Shown in pieces: positions 35,510-44,547 of a stretch of 64,000 nucleotides of DNA (the first letter of the stretch is position 1; each line of letters starts with the position of its first letter). The notes beneath the pieces were generated by a model, which was not told the DNA's origin, did not search any database, and saw only the letters and a list, made by a program, of their open reading frames with translations. Position numbers and translations under genes: made by a program. The DNA comes from Halomonas caseinilytica (GTDB lineage: Bacteria > Pseudomonadota > Gammaproteobacteria > Pseudomonadales > Halomonadaceae): positions 1 through 64,000 of the forward strand of contig NZ_BDEP01000030.1 in assembly GCF_001662305.1 (NCBI RefSeq), given 5' to 3'.

Positions 35510-36704
35510 GCCAATCGTGCCCCGCGTCAGGGGCTGGTGTCCCGGAGCCTGGCGGCCCATGGCCACCGGTGATGGCCTGCTGGTGCGCGTGCGCCCGCGC
35601 CTGGGACGTCTCACCCGGGCGCAGATGCTGGCACTGTGCGATGCCGCCGAGACCTGGGGCAGCGGGCTGGTCGAACTCACGCGTCGCGGCAATCTGCAAC
35701 TTCGTGGCGTGAGTGAGGCCGAATGGCCCGCACTGATGGCGTGTCTCGTCGAGTGGGAGCTGGTCGCGGCGGACGCTGAGGTCGAGCGTCAGCCGGCGTT
35801 GCTGGTGGCCCCGGACTGGCAGCCTGGCGATGTCACCCATGACGCGGCTCGTCGGTTGCAGGAATGGTTCGAGGGGCGTCATGGCGTCCCTCGTGACGCA
35901 TGGCCGAGGCTGCCGGCCAAGTGGGGGCTGGCCATCGATGCCGGTCCGGCGCCGGTGCTGACGGAGGCCTCCGCGGATCTTCGCCTCGAGCGCGCGGCCG
36001 ACGGCAGGCTGCTGGTGCGCGCTGATGGCCGAAGCCTGGGTACCCCGGTGGACTCGGTCGAGGCGGCCATCGAGCTATTGCGGCGTCTGGCGCACTGGTT
36101 CGTCGAGAACGGTGGCACCGGGCGCATGCATCGCCTCACCGTGCCCTTGCCTGCCTGGGCACCGGCCACGATGGCGCCCGCCGGGCTTTCCGAATCCACC
36201 GCAAGCCTGGCGCTGGGCGAGCATCCCCGAGGTCGGGTGGTCGGCTTGCCCTTCGGCCGGGCGTCGGCCTCGACACTGCGTGCTGCGCTCGCGTCCGAGA
36301 ACATCACGGGGGTGCGGGCGACGCCTTGGCGCCGCCTGTTGATAGAAGGCGAGGGCGGAAACCTGGATGACGCCGAGGCGGTGCCGGGGTTGATTCATGA
36401 CGAGCGCGACCCGCGGCTGGCCATGGATGCCTGTCCGGGCGCGCCTCACTGCGAACGGGCCAGTGTGGCGACCCGAGAGTTGGCGCAGGCGATCGCCGAG
36501 CGCCGGGGCGCTCGGGACGCGGAGCGCGTGCATGTGTCCGGCTGTGCCAAGGGCTGCGCCCGCGGTCGACCGGCCGATATCTGCCTGACGGGACGCGACG
36601 GTCGCTTCGATCTGATTCTGGGCGGGTGCGCCGACGACGCCCCGGTCGCGACTGGCCTGAGCGAAGCCGAGGTACTGGCGGCGTTGAAGAAGGAGAAGAA
36701 ATAG
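35499..36704 (+). CDS. cobG: Precorrin-3B synthase
   Basis: 401 aa Fe-S monooxygenase of the oxygen-dependent pathway that sets up ring contraction, using sulfite-reductase-like folds. Evidence: RGWCPGAWRPMATGDGLLVRV and LVELTRRGNLQLRGV near the start, and the cluster cysteines in DACPGAPHCERASV and VSGCAKGCARG. ATG 35499 has GGGAGG upstream and overlaps the end of cobN. Presence of CobG shows the aerobic route rather than the CbiG route. Confidence 0.92.
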   Translation: MAGRPIVPRVRGWCPGAWRPMATGDGLLVRVRPRLGRLTRAQMLALCDAAETWGSGLVELTRRGNLQLRGVSEAEWPALMACLVEWELVAADAEVERQPALLVAPDWQPGDVTHDAARRLQEWFEGRHGVPRDAWPRLPAKWGLAIDAGPAPVLTEASADLRLERAADGRLLVRADGRSLGTPVDSVEAAIELLRRLAHWFVENGGTGRMHRLTVPLPAWAPATMAPAGLSESTASLALGEHPRGRVVGLPFGRASASTLRAALASENITGVRATPWRRLLIEGEGGNLDDAEAVPGLIHDERDPRLAMDACPGAPHCERASVATRELAQAIAERRGARDAERVHVSGCAKGCARGRPADICLTGRDGRFDLILGGCADDAPVATGLSEAEVLAALKKEKK

Positions 36705-36706
36705 GG

Positions 36707-37336
36707 ATGCCTTACGTCTATGAAACCGATGGGCCGGCGATCTACCGGGAATCCTTTGCCACCATTCGGCGCGAGGCGGCGCTTTCACGCTTCTCGCCGG
36801 AGGCAGAGCCGGTGGCCGTGCGCATGATCCATGCCGCCGGCCTGGTCGCGTTGGCTGAACATGTCCACTTTCGTGGCGATGTGGTGAATCGCACTCGCCG
36901 GGCACTGGAGGCCGGTGCACCGATCCTCTGCGACGCACGCATGGTCGCCGAGGGCATCACGCGACAGCGCCTGCCGGCGAACAACGCCATTCTCTGCACC
37001 CTGCATGACGAGCGAGTGCCCGGTCTGGCCCGAGAGATGGCCAACACCCGCTCGGCGGCAGCGCTGGAGCTGTGGCGTCCCTATCTGGACGGAGCGGTGG
37101 TGGCGATCGGCAATGCACCGACGGCGCTCTTTCACCTGCTGAACATGCTGGAGTCGCCGGACTGTCCGCGGCCGGCCGCCATCATCGGCTGCCCGGTGGG
37201 CTTCGTCGGTGCGGCGGAATCCAAGCAGGCGTTGTGGGAGAGTGCCGCGGCGCCCTGCGCCATCGTCGAGGGTCGGCTCGGCGGCAGCGCGGTAACGGTG
37301 GCCGCCGTCAACGCCATGGCGGATCGCCGCGAATGA
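36707..37336 (+). CDS. cobH: Precorrin-8X methylmutase
   Basis: 209 aa. It moves the C-11 methyl to C-12, giving hydrogenobyrinic acid. Conserved VRMIHAAGLVALAEHV contains the catalytic His; also DARMVAEGITRQRLP, IGNAPTALFHLL and IIGCPVGFVGAAESK. ATG 36707 lies two bases after the cobG stop, and the stop overlaps cobI. Full family length. Confidence 0.95.
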   Translation: MPYVYETDGPAIYRESFATIRREAALSRFSPEAEPVAVRMIHAAGLVALAEHVHFRGDVVNRTRRALEAGAPILCDARMVAEGITRQRLPANNAILCTLHDERVPGLAREMANTRSAAALELWRPYLDGAVVAIGNAPTALFHLLNMLESPDCPRPAAIIGCPVGFVGAAESKQALWESAAAPCAIVEGRLGGSAVTVAAVNAMADRRE

Positions 37337-38073
37337 TGAGGCGCGACCCCCGCTCCGGCACCATCTTCGGCGTCGGCCTCGGTCCCGGCAGCCAGGATCT
37401 GATGAGCGTGCGCGCGGATCGCCTGATTCGCGGCGCCTCTCACGTCGCCTACTTCCGCAAGAAGGGGCGTACCGGCCACGCCCGCCGCATCGTCGAGGGC
37501 ATGCTGGCCGCCGATGCCGTCGAGCTGCCCATGGAATATCCGGTCACCACCGAGATCCCCTTCGACGACCCGCGCTACAACGAATGGCTGGCGGCCTTCT
37601 ATGAGCGCCAGGTCGCTCAGCTCGACGAGATCGCCGGGACGGGTCACGACGTGGTGGTGCTCTGCGAGGGCGACCCTTTCTTCTATGGCTCCTTCATGCA
37701 TTTGTATACGCGGCTTATGGACCGCGTCCCGGTCGAGGTGGTGCCGGGCATCACTGGCATGTCCGCCGCCTGGACGGCAACGGGGCAGCCCATCACCTGG
37801 GGCGACGATGTCCTGACCGTGCTGACCGCGACCCAGCCGGAGGCGATGCTGGCCGAGCGCATCGCGCGCACCGATGCCCTGGTGGTCATGAAGATCGGCC
37901 GCCACCTCGACAAGCTGCGCCGCGCACTGGCGAGCGCCGGGCGCGAGGAGGATGCCTGGATGATCGAATATGCCTCCATGGCGCAGCAGCGGGTGGTGCC
38001 GCTCGCCGAGGTCGGTGAACGTGTGCCCTATTTCTCGATCCTGGTGATTCACGGTAACGGGAGGCGCCCATGA
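37333..38073 (+). CDS. cobI: Precorrin-2 C20-methyltransferase
   Basis: 246 aa SAM-dependent methyltransferase. The glycine-rich start GVGLGPGSQDLMSVRA and the DVVVLCEGDPFFYGSFMHLY and VVPGITGMSAAWTATG motifs define the family. It converts precorrin-2 to precorrin-3A. ATG 37333 or 37336 both fit; the first is given. It overlaps cobH and cobJ by 4 nt. Confidence 0.94.
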   Translation: MMRRDPRSGTIFGVGLGPGSQDLMSVRADRLIRGASHVAYFRKKGRTGHARRIVEGMLAADAVELPMEYPVTTEIPFDDPRYNEWLAAFYERQVAQLDEIAGTGHDVVVLCEGDPFFYGSFMHLYTRLMDRVPVEVVPGITGMSAAWTATGQPITWGDDVLTVLTATQPEAMLAERIARTDALVVMKIGRHLDKLRRALASAGREEDAWMIEYASMAQQRVVPLAEVGERVPYFSILVIHGNGRRP

Positions 38074-38852
38074 GCGCGGAAGGGTGGTTGAAAATCATCG
38101 GGTTAGGGCCCGGCAGCGAGGAGTTGATCACCCCGGAGGCCTCGAGTGCACTGGGCGAGGCCACCGATGCGGTGGGGTATGTGCCCTACGTCGAGCGCCT
38201 GGCGCCGCGGCCGGGCCTGACCCGCCACGGCTCGGACAACCGCGAGGAAATTCGCCGGGCCGAACAGGCGCTCACGATGGCCGCCGAGGGCCGCCGGGTG
38301 GTGGTCGTCTCCTCGGGCGATCCCGGGGTGTTCGCCATGGGCGCGGCGGTGTTCGAGGCGCTGGAGGCGGGGCGCCCCGAGTGGCGGGCGCTGGATATCC
38401 AGGTGCTGCCGGGCGTCTCCGCCATGCTGGCCGCCAGTGCGCGGCTGGGCGCGCCCCTGGGCCATGACTTCTGCTGTCTCAACCTCTCGGACAACCTCAA
38501 GCCCTGGGCCTTGATCGAGAAGCGCCTGCGACTGGCCGCCGAGGCGGACTTCGCCATGGCCTTCTACAATCCGCGTTCCCGCTCGCGACCCGAGGGCTTC
38601 GCCCGCGCCCTGGCGGTGCTACGCGAGGCCTGCGGTGAGGCGCGTCCGATCATGTTCGCCCGTGCCATCTCCACGCCACAGGAAAGCGTGCGGATCACCA
38701 GCCTGGGCGAGGCGACGCCAGAGATGGCCGACATGCGCACCCTGGTGATGGTGGGCTCGAGCCTGACGCGGCGGTTTCCCGCCGGAAGGGAAGGCGAGGG
38801 CGAGTGGGTCTATACGCCGCGATCAGCGCCGTCATCAGAGGCGACTCGATGA
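38070..38852 (+). CDS. cobJ: Precorrin-3B C17-methyltransferase
   Basis: 260 aa. GLGPGSEELITPEA, VVVVSSGDPGVFAMG, LPGVSAMLAASARLGAPLGHDFC and FYNPRSRSRPE are family markers. It methylates C-17 and contracts the ring. It is the last gene of the riboswitch-led operon, with 44 bp to the oppositely oriented cobK end. No clear terminator is visible there. Confidence 0.94.
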   Translation: MSAEGWLKIIGLGPGSEELITPEASSALGEATDAVGYVPYVERLAPRPGLTRHGSDNREEIRRAEQALTMAAEGRRVVVVSSGDPGVFAMGAAVFEALEAGRPEWRALDIQVLPGVSAMLAASARLGAPLGHDFCCLNLSDNLKPWALIEKRLRLAAEADFAMAFYNPRSRSRPEGFARALAVLREACGEARPIMFARAISTPQESVRITSLGEATPEMADMRTLVMVGSSLTRRFPAGREGEGEWVYTPRSAPSSEATR

Positions 38853-38896
38853 CTTTCAACGCCACATGGCCGAGCACCGTAATTTGTGGATGCCCT

Positions 38897-39622
38897 TTAA
38901 ACCAGCCAGTGGAGCGTTTCCTGGATGGTATGTGCCTCGCGGCGCGGCGGCAGCGCCGGGCGGTCGATCATCACCACCGGCAGGCCCAGCTTCCGGGCGG
39001 CGACGAGCTTGGTCGCCGCCCCCGTACCGCCGGCGTTCTTGCACACCAGGCGTTCGATGCCGTGCTCGCGCAGCAGTGCCAGGTCGCCTTCCAGGGTGAA
39101 GGGACCGCGGTCGACGGTGACGGTGTGGTACGGCAGGGGCGGCGGACTATCGGGCCGGTCGACCAGCCGCAGCAGGTAATGATGCTGGGGCTGGGCCGCG
39201 AAGTCGGCCAGATGCATGCGACCGATCGCCAGCAGCACCCGTTGCATCGGCCCGGTGAGCGCCGCCAACGCGTCCTCGAGGCCGGCGACCCGCTGCCAGC
39301 GATCGCCGGCCTGCGGCACCCAAGGCGGCCGGGTCAGGGCCAGCAGCTCGACGCCGCTGCGTTCGGCTGCCACCACGGCGTGGCGGCTCATTTGCTCGGC
39401 GAAGGGATGGGTGGCGTCGACCAGGTGGGTAATGCGCTCTGCCTCGAGAAAGGCGGCCAGCCCTTCCACGCCGCCGAAGCCGCCGATGCGGGTGGGCAGC
39501 GGCTGCGGCTTGGGCGCGCTGACGCGGCCGGCGTAGCTGAACAGCGCGGGGATCTCGCGCTCGGCGAGTGCACGGGCCAGCGCGCTGGCTTCAGTGGTAC
39601 CGCCCAGGATAAGGACTTTCAT
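38897..39622 (-). CDS. cobK: Precorrin-6A reductase
   Basis: 241 aa NADPH-dependent reductase of the corrin ring. LILGGTTEASALARALAER, DATHPFAEQMSRHAVVAAE, LLAIGRMHLADF and VCKNAGGTGAATKLVAARKLGLPVVMI mark the family. ATG 39622 is the family start; the frame continues upstream into the repeat element. It is the only ring-synthesis gene on the minus strand, divergent from cobL with repeat element A between. Confidence 0.93.
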   Translation of the reverse strand: MKVLILGGTTEASALARALAEREIPALFSYAGRVSAPKPQPLPTRIGGFGGVEGLAAFLEAERITHLVDATHPFAEQMSRHAVVAAERSGVELLALTRPPWVPQAGDRWQRVAGLEDALAALTGPMQRVLLAIGRMHLADFAAQPQHHYLLRLVDRPDSPPPLPYHTVTVDRGPFTLEGDLALLREHGIERLVCKNAGGTGAATKLVAARKLGLPVVMIDRPALPPRREAHTIQETLHWLV

Positions 39623-39663
39623 AGAGGCTTCTTGAGCTCTTTTACCTTTCAAGCAGTTGGCAA

Positions 39664-39760
39664 GATGAGCGCCGGGGACAAGGCGCAGCGAGGGTCTTTT
39701 GCCATGGATGGCAAAAGTAGCGCCCAGGAAAGGGTTTACAGCGCCCTCGCGGAGGCTTGG
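39664..39760 (+). repeat. Intergenic palindromic element, copy A
   Basis: The segment starts GATGAGCGCCGGGGACAAGG and ends CCTCGCGGAGGCTT, with an inner hairpin TTTTGCCAT-GG-ATGGCAAAA (39697-39716). The reverse complement of 63024-63125 aligns along the whole length, with variable inner arms; 43011-43187 shares the ends. It lies between divergent cobK and cobL and may carry promoters or a transcript end. Confidence 0.75.
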
Positions 39761-39795
39761 CACTGGAACAGCTCATCTCTTTTAGCGGGACTCGG

Positions 39796-41022
39796 ATGAT
39801 GACTGACGCGGACGACGCTCCCTGGCTGACGGTGCTGGGCTGGGGCGAGAGTGGCACGGCAGGGCTGACGCCGGCAAGCCGCGAGGCGCTGGAGACCGCC
39901 GAGGTGGTGTTCGGCGCGCGACGTCATCTGCGCCTGCTGCCGGCGCTTTCCGCCGAGGTGCGCGAATGGCCGGTGCCCTTTGCCGACGGCATTCCCGTGT
40001 TGCTGGCCGAGCGTGGCCGGCGGGTGGTGATGCTGGCCTCCGGCGATCCCTTCTGGTTCGGCGCTGGCGCGACCCTGGCACGACACCTCGCGCCCGGCGA
40101 GTGGCGCGCGCTGCCGTCGCCCTCGACCTTCAGCCTGGCGGCCTCCCGGCTCGGCTGGGCGCTGGAGGGCGTGACCTGCCTGGGCCTGCACGCCCGGCCG
40201 CTGACGCGCCTGCGCCCGTATTTGCATCGTGGACGCCGGCTGCTGGTGCTGCTGCGCGACGGTGCGGCGGTGAATGAGCTCGCCGGCTGGCTTGCGCATG
40301 TCGGCTTCGGCGCCAGCCGGCTTCACGTGATGGAAGCGTTGGGCGGCATCGAGGAGCGCGTGCGCAGCGTGCGCGCCGATGCCGAGTTGCCCGACGACAT
40401 CTCCCACCCGGTGGCGGTGGGGCTCGAGGTCGACGGCGATGGACCGGCACTGCCGCTGATGCCAGGACGCTCGGATGACTGGTTCGAGCACGACGGTCAG
40501 ATCACTCGGCAGGTGGTCCGCGCCGCCACGCTGGCCGCCCTGGCGCCGACCCCGGGCGAGCGGTTGTGGGACATCGGCACCGGCTCGGGGTCGGTCGCCA
40601 TCGAGTGGCTGCTGGCGCATCCGGACAACCGTGCCCTGGGTCTCGAGCGCAATGCGGAAAGGGCGGCTCGGGCGCGCCACAACGCTGGGGAACTCGGTGT
40701 CGACTGGTTCGAGGTGGTGGAGGGCGATGCCCTGGAAATGCTGAACGGGAAGACGCCGGAGGACTTGCCGTTGCCCGATGCGGTCTTTATCGGCGGCGGG
40801 CTCTCCGAGGCGCTGCTGACCGCACTGTGGCTGCGTTTGCGGTCTGGCACGCGGCTGGTGGCCAATGCGGTGACCCTGGAGTCGGAAGCCTTGCTGAGCC
40901 ACTGGCAAAGTCACGTCGGCGGCGAGCTGGTGCGGCTGGAGCTGTCGTCGGCGGCTGCTCTCGGCACCCGACGCGGCTGGAAGGCCGCCTATCCCATCGT
41001 GCAGTGGCGGGTGGTGCGATGA
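39796..41022 (+). CDS. cobL: Bifunctional precorrin-6Y methyltransferase/decarboxylase
   Basis: 408 aa, a CbiE-CbiT fusion. The N-terminal methyltransferase (~1-200) has [18 protein letters not shown] and [18 protein letters not shown]. The C-terminal Rossmann methyltransferase has [18 protein letters not shown]. It methylates C-5 and C-15 and removes the C-12 acetate. Tandem ATGs at 39796 and 39799; the first is used. Overlaps cobE by 4 nt. Confidence 0.94.
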   Translation: MMTDADDAPWLTVLGWGESGTAGLTPASREALETAEVVFGARRHLRLLPALSAEVREWPVPFADGIPVLLAERGRRVVMLASGDPFWFGAGATLARHLAPGEWRALPSPSTFSLAASRLGWALEGVTCLGLHARPLTRLRPYLHRGRRLLVLLRDGAAVNELAGWLAHVGFGASRLHVMEALGGIEERVRSVRADAELPDDISHPVAVGLEVDGDGPALPLMPGRSDDWFEHDGQITRQVVRAATLAALAPTPGERLWDIGTGSGSVAIEWLLAHPDNRALGLERNAERAARARHNAGELGVDWFEVVEGDALEMLNGKTPEDLPLPDAVFIGGGLSEALLTALWLRLRSGTRLVANAVTLESEALLSHWQSHVGGELVRLELSSAAALGTRRGWKAAYPIVQWRVVR

Positions 41023-41402
41023 AGGTGGCGGGGTTCGGTTTTCGCCGCTCGGCGACGCTCGCCTCGCTGGCCGAGGCGCTGGACCGGCTCGAGACGTGCC
41101 ATGGCCCGGTCGACCGGCTGGCGGTGGCCGCGTCCATGCGCCCGCTGGTGCAGGCCTTGGGGGAGGCGCGGGGCCTGGTGACGCGGAGCGTGGCCGATCT
41201 CGACTTGACCTCGGTCGCCACCCTCACCGATTCCCGACACAGCCGTCAGTCCCGCGGTACGGGCAGCGTTGCCGAGGCCGTAGCGCTGCTGGCGGCGGGG
41301 CCCGGGGCGAGATTGCTCGGCCCTCGACTGATTTCGACGGATCGACGGGCGACCGCTGCGGTGGCGGTGGTGCGCGAGGCGACGACAGGAGATACGACAT
41401 GA
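41019..41402 (+). CDS. cobE: CobE/CbiG C-terminal domain protein
   Basis: 127 aa. It matches the CobE family, related to the C-terminal domain of Cbi[36 protein letters not shown] and [14 protein letters not shown]. Its role in the aerobic pathway is poorly defined; it may bind a corrin intermediate. ATG 41019 overlaps cobL and the stop overlaps cobM. Confidence 0.88.
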   Translation: MKVAGFGFRRSATLASLAEALDRLETCHGPVDRLAVAASMRPLVQALGEARGLVTRSVADLDLTSVATLTDSRHSRQSRGTGSVAEAVALLAAGPGARLLGPRLISTDRRATAAVAVVREATTGDTT

Positions 41403-42217
41403 CCATTCATTTCATCGGTGCCGGCCCCGGCGCGCCGGATCTGCTGACGCTGCGGGGAAGGGATCTCATCGCGGCCTGCCCGGTGTGTCTCTACGCCGGC
41501 TCGCTGGTGCCCGAGGCGATCCTTGCGCATTGCCCGGCAGGTGCCCGGGTCGTCAACACCGCCCCATTGTCGCTCGACGAGATCATCGACGAGATGGCCC
41601 GCGCCGACGCTGCGGGGCAGGACGTGGCTCGGCTGCACTCCGGGGATCTCTCGGTATGGTCGGCCATGGGCGAGCAGTTGCGTCGGCTGCGCGAACGGGG
41701 CATCCCCTACGCCATCACGCCCGGAGTGCCCGCCTTTGCCGCGGCGGCCGCCACCCTCGGCCAGGAGCTGACGCTGCCGGGCGTGTCGCAGTCCGTGGTG
41801 CTGACGCGCACGCCGGGTCGGGCCAGCGCCATGCCGGACGGCGAGACCCTGGCCAACTTCGCGCGCACCGGGGCGACTCTGGCGATCCATCTGTCCATCC
41901 ATAACCTCGAGCATGTGGTGGCGGAGCTGGCGCCTTTCTACGGCGGGGACTGTCCGGTGGCCATCGTCTGGCGGGCCAGCTGGCCCGATCAGAAGGTGGT
42001 CCGTGGGCAGTTGGAGACCGTCACCTCACGGCTCGATCCGGCCATGAACCGCACCGCGCTGATCCTGGTCGGCCCGGCGCTGGCAAGCGAGAACTTCGAC
42101 GACAGTTGTCTCTACGCGATCGGCTATGACCGCCGCTTCCGGCCGCAATCGGCGGATTCGCCCTTCGCCGAGAATGATGCGGACGATCCGGTGAGCGAAG
42201 GACGGGGCGAGGCATGA
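41399..42217 (+). CDS. cobM: Precorrin-4 C11-methyltransferase
   Basis: 272 aa. [35 protein letters not shown] and [21 protein letters not shown] are diagnostic. It methylates C-11 using SAM. ATG 41399 overlaps cobE by 4 nt; the last 4 nt overlap cobF. Confidence 0.95.
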   Translation: MTIHFIGAGPGAPDLLTLRGRDLIAACPVCLYAGSLVPEAILAHCPAGARVVNTAPLSLDEIIDEMARADAAGQDVARLHSGDLSVWSAMGEQLRRLRERGIPYAITPGVPAFAAAAATLGQELTLPGVSQSVVLTRTPGRASAMPDGETLANFARTGATLAIHLSIHNLEHVVAELAPFYGGDCPVAIVWRASWPDQKVVRGQLETVTSRLDPAMNRTALILVGPALASENFDDSCLYAIGYDRRFRPQSADSPFAENDADDPVSEGRGEA

Positions 42218-43005
42218 TCCAGCTCGCGTTGATCGGTGTCGGCACCGGCAACCCCGACCACGTGACCCTGGCCGGCGTGCGCGCGCTCCGGGAGGCCGAT
42301 CTGATCCTGCTGCCGCGCAAGGGAAAAGCCAAGTCGGATCTGGTCGATCTGCGCCGTTTGCTGTGCCGCAACCTGCTCGACGAGGCCGCGCAATCGCGGG
42401 TCGTGGAGTTCGACCTGCCGCACCGCGAGAGGCGTGACGATTACCTGGGCGCAGTGGACGACTGGCATGCGGCGATTGCCGAGGTGTGGCGTGAGCAGAT
42501 GACGCGCCACCTGCCGCGGGGCGGACGGGTCGCCATGATGATCTGGGGCGACCCTTCGCTCTACGACAGCAGCCTGCGCATCGCCGGTCGCCTGAAGGGC
42601 TTGGGACAGGACGGAGAGGCGTCGCCGGCGGTGAGCGTCGTGCCGGGTATCACCAGCCTGCAGGTGCTGACCGCCGAGCACCGGATTCCCCTCAATGTTC
42701 TGGCCGAGCCGGTGCAGATCACCACCGGGCGACGCCTGCGCGAGCGCGGCTGGCCCGATGATGCTGCCAGTGTCGCTGTCATGCTCGACAGCGGTGGCGC
42801 CTTCCAGGCGCTGGCCCCGGAGGGACTGCATATCTGGTGGGGCGCTTATCTGGGCATGGACAAGCAGTGCCTGATCGAGGGCCCGCTGGCCGAGGTGGGG
42901 CCGGCCATCGTCGAGCGGCGTGTCGAGTTGCGCGAGCGGCACGGCTGGATCATGGACGTTTATCTGCTGGCACGCACGCCGCTGTTGTCACGGCCGGTCG
43001 AATGA
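42214..43005 (+). CDS. cobF: Precorrin-6A synthase (deacetylating)
   Basis: 263 aa SAM methyltransferase that methylates C-1 and releases acetate. [37 protein letters not shown] and [15 protein letters not shown] mark the family. CobF is specific to the aerobic branch, consistent with CobG here. The operon ends at repeat element B. Confidence 0.94.
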   Translation: MIQLALIGVGTGNPDHVTLAGVRALREADLILLPRKGKAKSDLVDLRRLLCRNLLDEAAQSRVVEFDLPHRERRDDYLGAVDDWHAAIAEVWREQMTRHLPRGGRVAMMIWGDPSLYDSSLRIAGRLKGLGQDGEASPAVSVVPGITSLQVLTAEHRIPLNVLAEPVQITTGRRLRERGWPDDAASVAVMLDSGGAFQALAPEGLHIWWGAYLGMDKQCLIEGPLAEVGPAIVERRVELRERHGWIMDVYLLARTPLLSRPVE

Positions 43006-43010
43006 CAAAC

Positions 43011-43187
43011 ACCGGGGACAAGCCTGCGCGGAGACGCGATGAATACTTCCTTGTAGCTCCCGACGCCCTGCGGCGCTCTCGCGTCCCGCTTCGCTTGCAG
43101 GTCCGGTGCTGGCCATCCTTGGCCAGCCCGTTCGGAGCGATGCTCCTCACCCCTGGCGTAGGAGCTCCGCTGCGGCTTGTCCCCGGT
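43011..43187. repeat. Intergenic element with 12-bp terminal inverted repeats, copy B
   Basis: ACCGGGGACAAG (43011-43022) and its exact complement CTTGTCCCCGGT (43176-43187) bound a 177-bp element with inner palindromes such as CTGGCCATCCTTGGCCAG. It fills the gap between cobF and cobO and shares its ends with copies A and C. No coding sequence was recognised, so it is MITE-like or REP-like. Confidence 0.75.
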
Positions 43188-43234
43188 ATGGCACCAGAAT
43201 TATCACGTTATTCCTTCGACTGTTGGAGATCCCA

Positions 43235-43840
43235 ATGAAGCACGTCGACCCCGAGCGCCATGCGGCGCGCATGGCCCACAAGCAGAAGATCATGAACGAG
43301 CGCATTGCCGCCGCCGACAAGGAACAGGGTGTGCTGCTGGTGCTGACCGGCCCCGGCAAGGGCAAGAGCAGTTCTGGCTTCGGCATGCTCGCCCGGGCCC
43401 TGGGCCACGGCATGAGGGTCGGCGTGGTGCAGTTCATCAAGGGCAAGTTCCAGACCGGCGAAGAGGCCTTCTTTCGCAACCTGCCGGGTGTGGACTACCA
43501 CGTCATGGGCGAGGGCTACACTTGGGATACTCAGGATCGCGAGCGTGACGTGCGCGCCGCCGAGGCGGCCTGGGCCGAGGCCAGCCGCATGCTCGCCGAC
43601 CCGGACTACGCGCTGGTGCTGTTCGATGAGCTCAACATTGCCCTTCGGCACGGCTATCTGGAGCTCGATCGGGTACTCGACGACCTCCAGGCCCGTCCGC
43701 CCATGCAGCATGCAGTGGTCACCGGTCGCCACGCCCCCGAGGCGCTGGTCGAGCTAGCCGACACCGTGACCGAGATGAAGGTGGTCAAGCACGCTTTTAA
43801 AGACCAAGGGATAAAGGCCCAGAAAGGCGTCGAGCTATGA
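43235..43840 (+). CDS. cobO: Corrinoid adenosyltransferase
   Basis: 201 aa, CobO/BtuR type. It adenosylates the cobalt of cobyrinate diamide. The P-loop is LTGPGKGKSSSGFGMLARALGHG, then VVQFIKG and LVLFDELNIALRHGYL. ATG 43235 follows TTGGAGA. It overlaps bluB by 4 nt. Confidence 0.95.
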   Translation: MKHVDPERHAARMAHKQKIMNERIAAADKEQGVLLVLTGPGKGKSSSGFGMLARALGHGMRVGVVQFIKGKFQTGEEAFFRNLPGVDYHVMGEGYTWDTQDRERDVRAAEAAWAEASRMLADPDYALVLFDELNIALRHGYLELDRVLDDLQARPPMQHAVVTGRHAPEALVELADTVTEMKVVKHAFKDQGIKAQKGVEL

Positions 43841-44547
43841 AGTCCGATCATGCCTTTCCCGAGGCGCAGCGTGAGGGCGTCTACCGCGCCATCTTCGAGC
43901 GCCGCGATGTGCGTGCCCAGTTTCGCCCGGACCCGATTCCGCCCGAGGTGCTGGCACGCTTGCTCCAGGCCGCTCACCATGCGCCTTCGGTGGGCTTCAT
44001 GCAGCCCTGGGACTTCCTGGTGATCGACAGCCGTGCGGTGCGCGAGCGCGTGCACGCCATCTTCGAGCGCGAGAACGCCAGGGCGGCCGAGGCCCACACC
44101 GGCGAGCGCGGCGAGCTGTATCGCCGTCTCAAGCTGGAGGGCATCCTCGAGAGTCCGCTCAACCTGTGCATCACCTGCGACCGCAGCCGCGGCGGCGAGC
44201 ACGTGCTGGGTCGCCAGAGCATCGTCGAGACGGACCTGTTCAGCACCTGCCTGGCGGTCCAGAACCTGTGGCTGGCGGCCCGCGCCGAGGGCATTGGCGT
44301 GGGCTGGGTCAGCATCCTCGACCAGCAGGAACTGGCCGAGGTGCTGGGCCTGCCGGAGAACGTCTATCCGCTCGCCTACCTGTGCCTGGGCTACGTCGAC
44401 GACTTCCTCGACAGCCCTGAGCTGGCCCAGGTCGGCTGGCGCCAGCGTCTGCCTCTGGTCGAGCGAGTGCACGGCAACGGCTGGGGCGAGGCGCTGGGCG
44501 CACCGTCGCTGTTCGACGCACTGGCGGTGCGGGAGCGCTCGCGATGA
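43837..44547 (+). CDS. bluB: 5,6-dimethylbenzimidazole synthase
   Basis: 236 aa flavin-destructase of the nitroreductase fold. It uses O2 to fragment reduced FMN into dimethylbenzimidazole. [32 protein letters not shown] and [11 protein letters not shown] are BluB markers. Joining cobO and cobQ, it lets the cell make its own lower ligand aerobically. Overlaps cobQ by 4 nt. Confidence 0.94.
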   Translation: MKSDHAFPEAQREGVYRAIFERRDVRAQFRPDPIPPEVLARLLQAAHHAPSVGFMQPWDFLVIDSRAVRERVHAIFERENARAAEAHTGERGELYRRLKLEGILESPLNLCITCDRSRGGEHVLGRQSIVETDLFSTCLAVQNLWLAARAEGIGVGWVSILDQQELAEVLGLPENVYPLAYLCLGYVDDFLDSPELAQVGWRQRLPLVERVHGNGWGEALGAPSLFDALAVRERSR

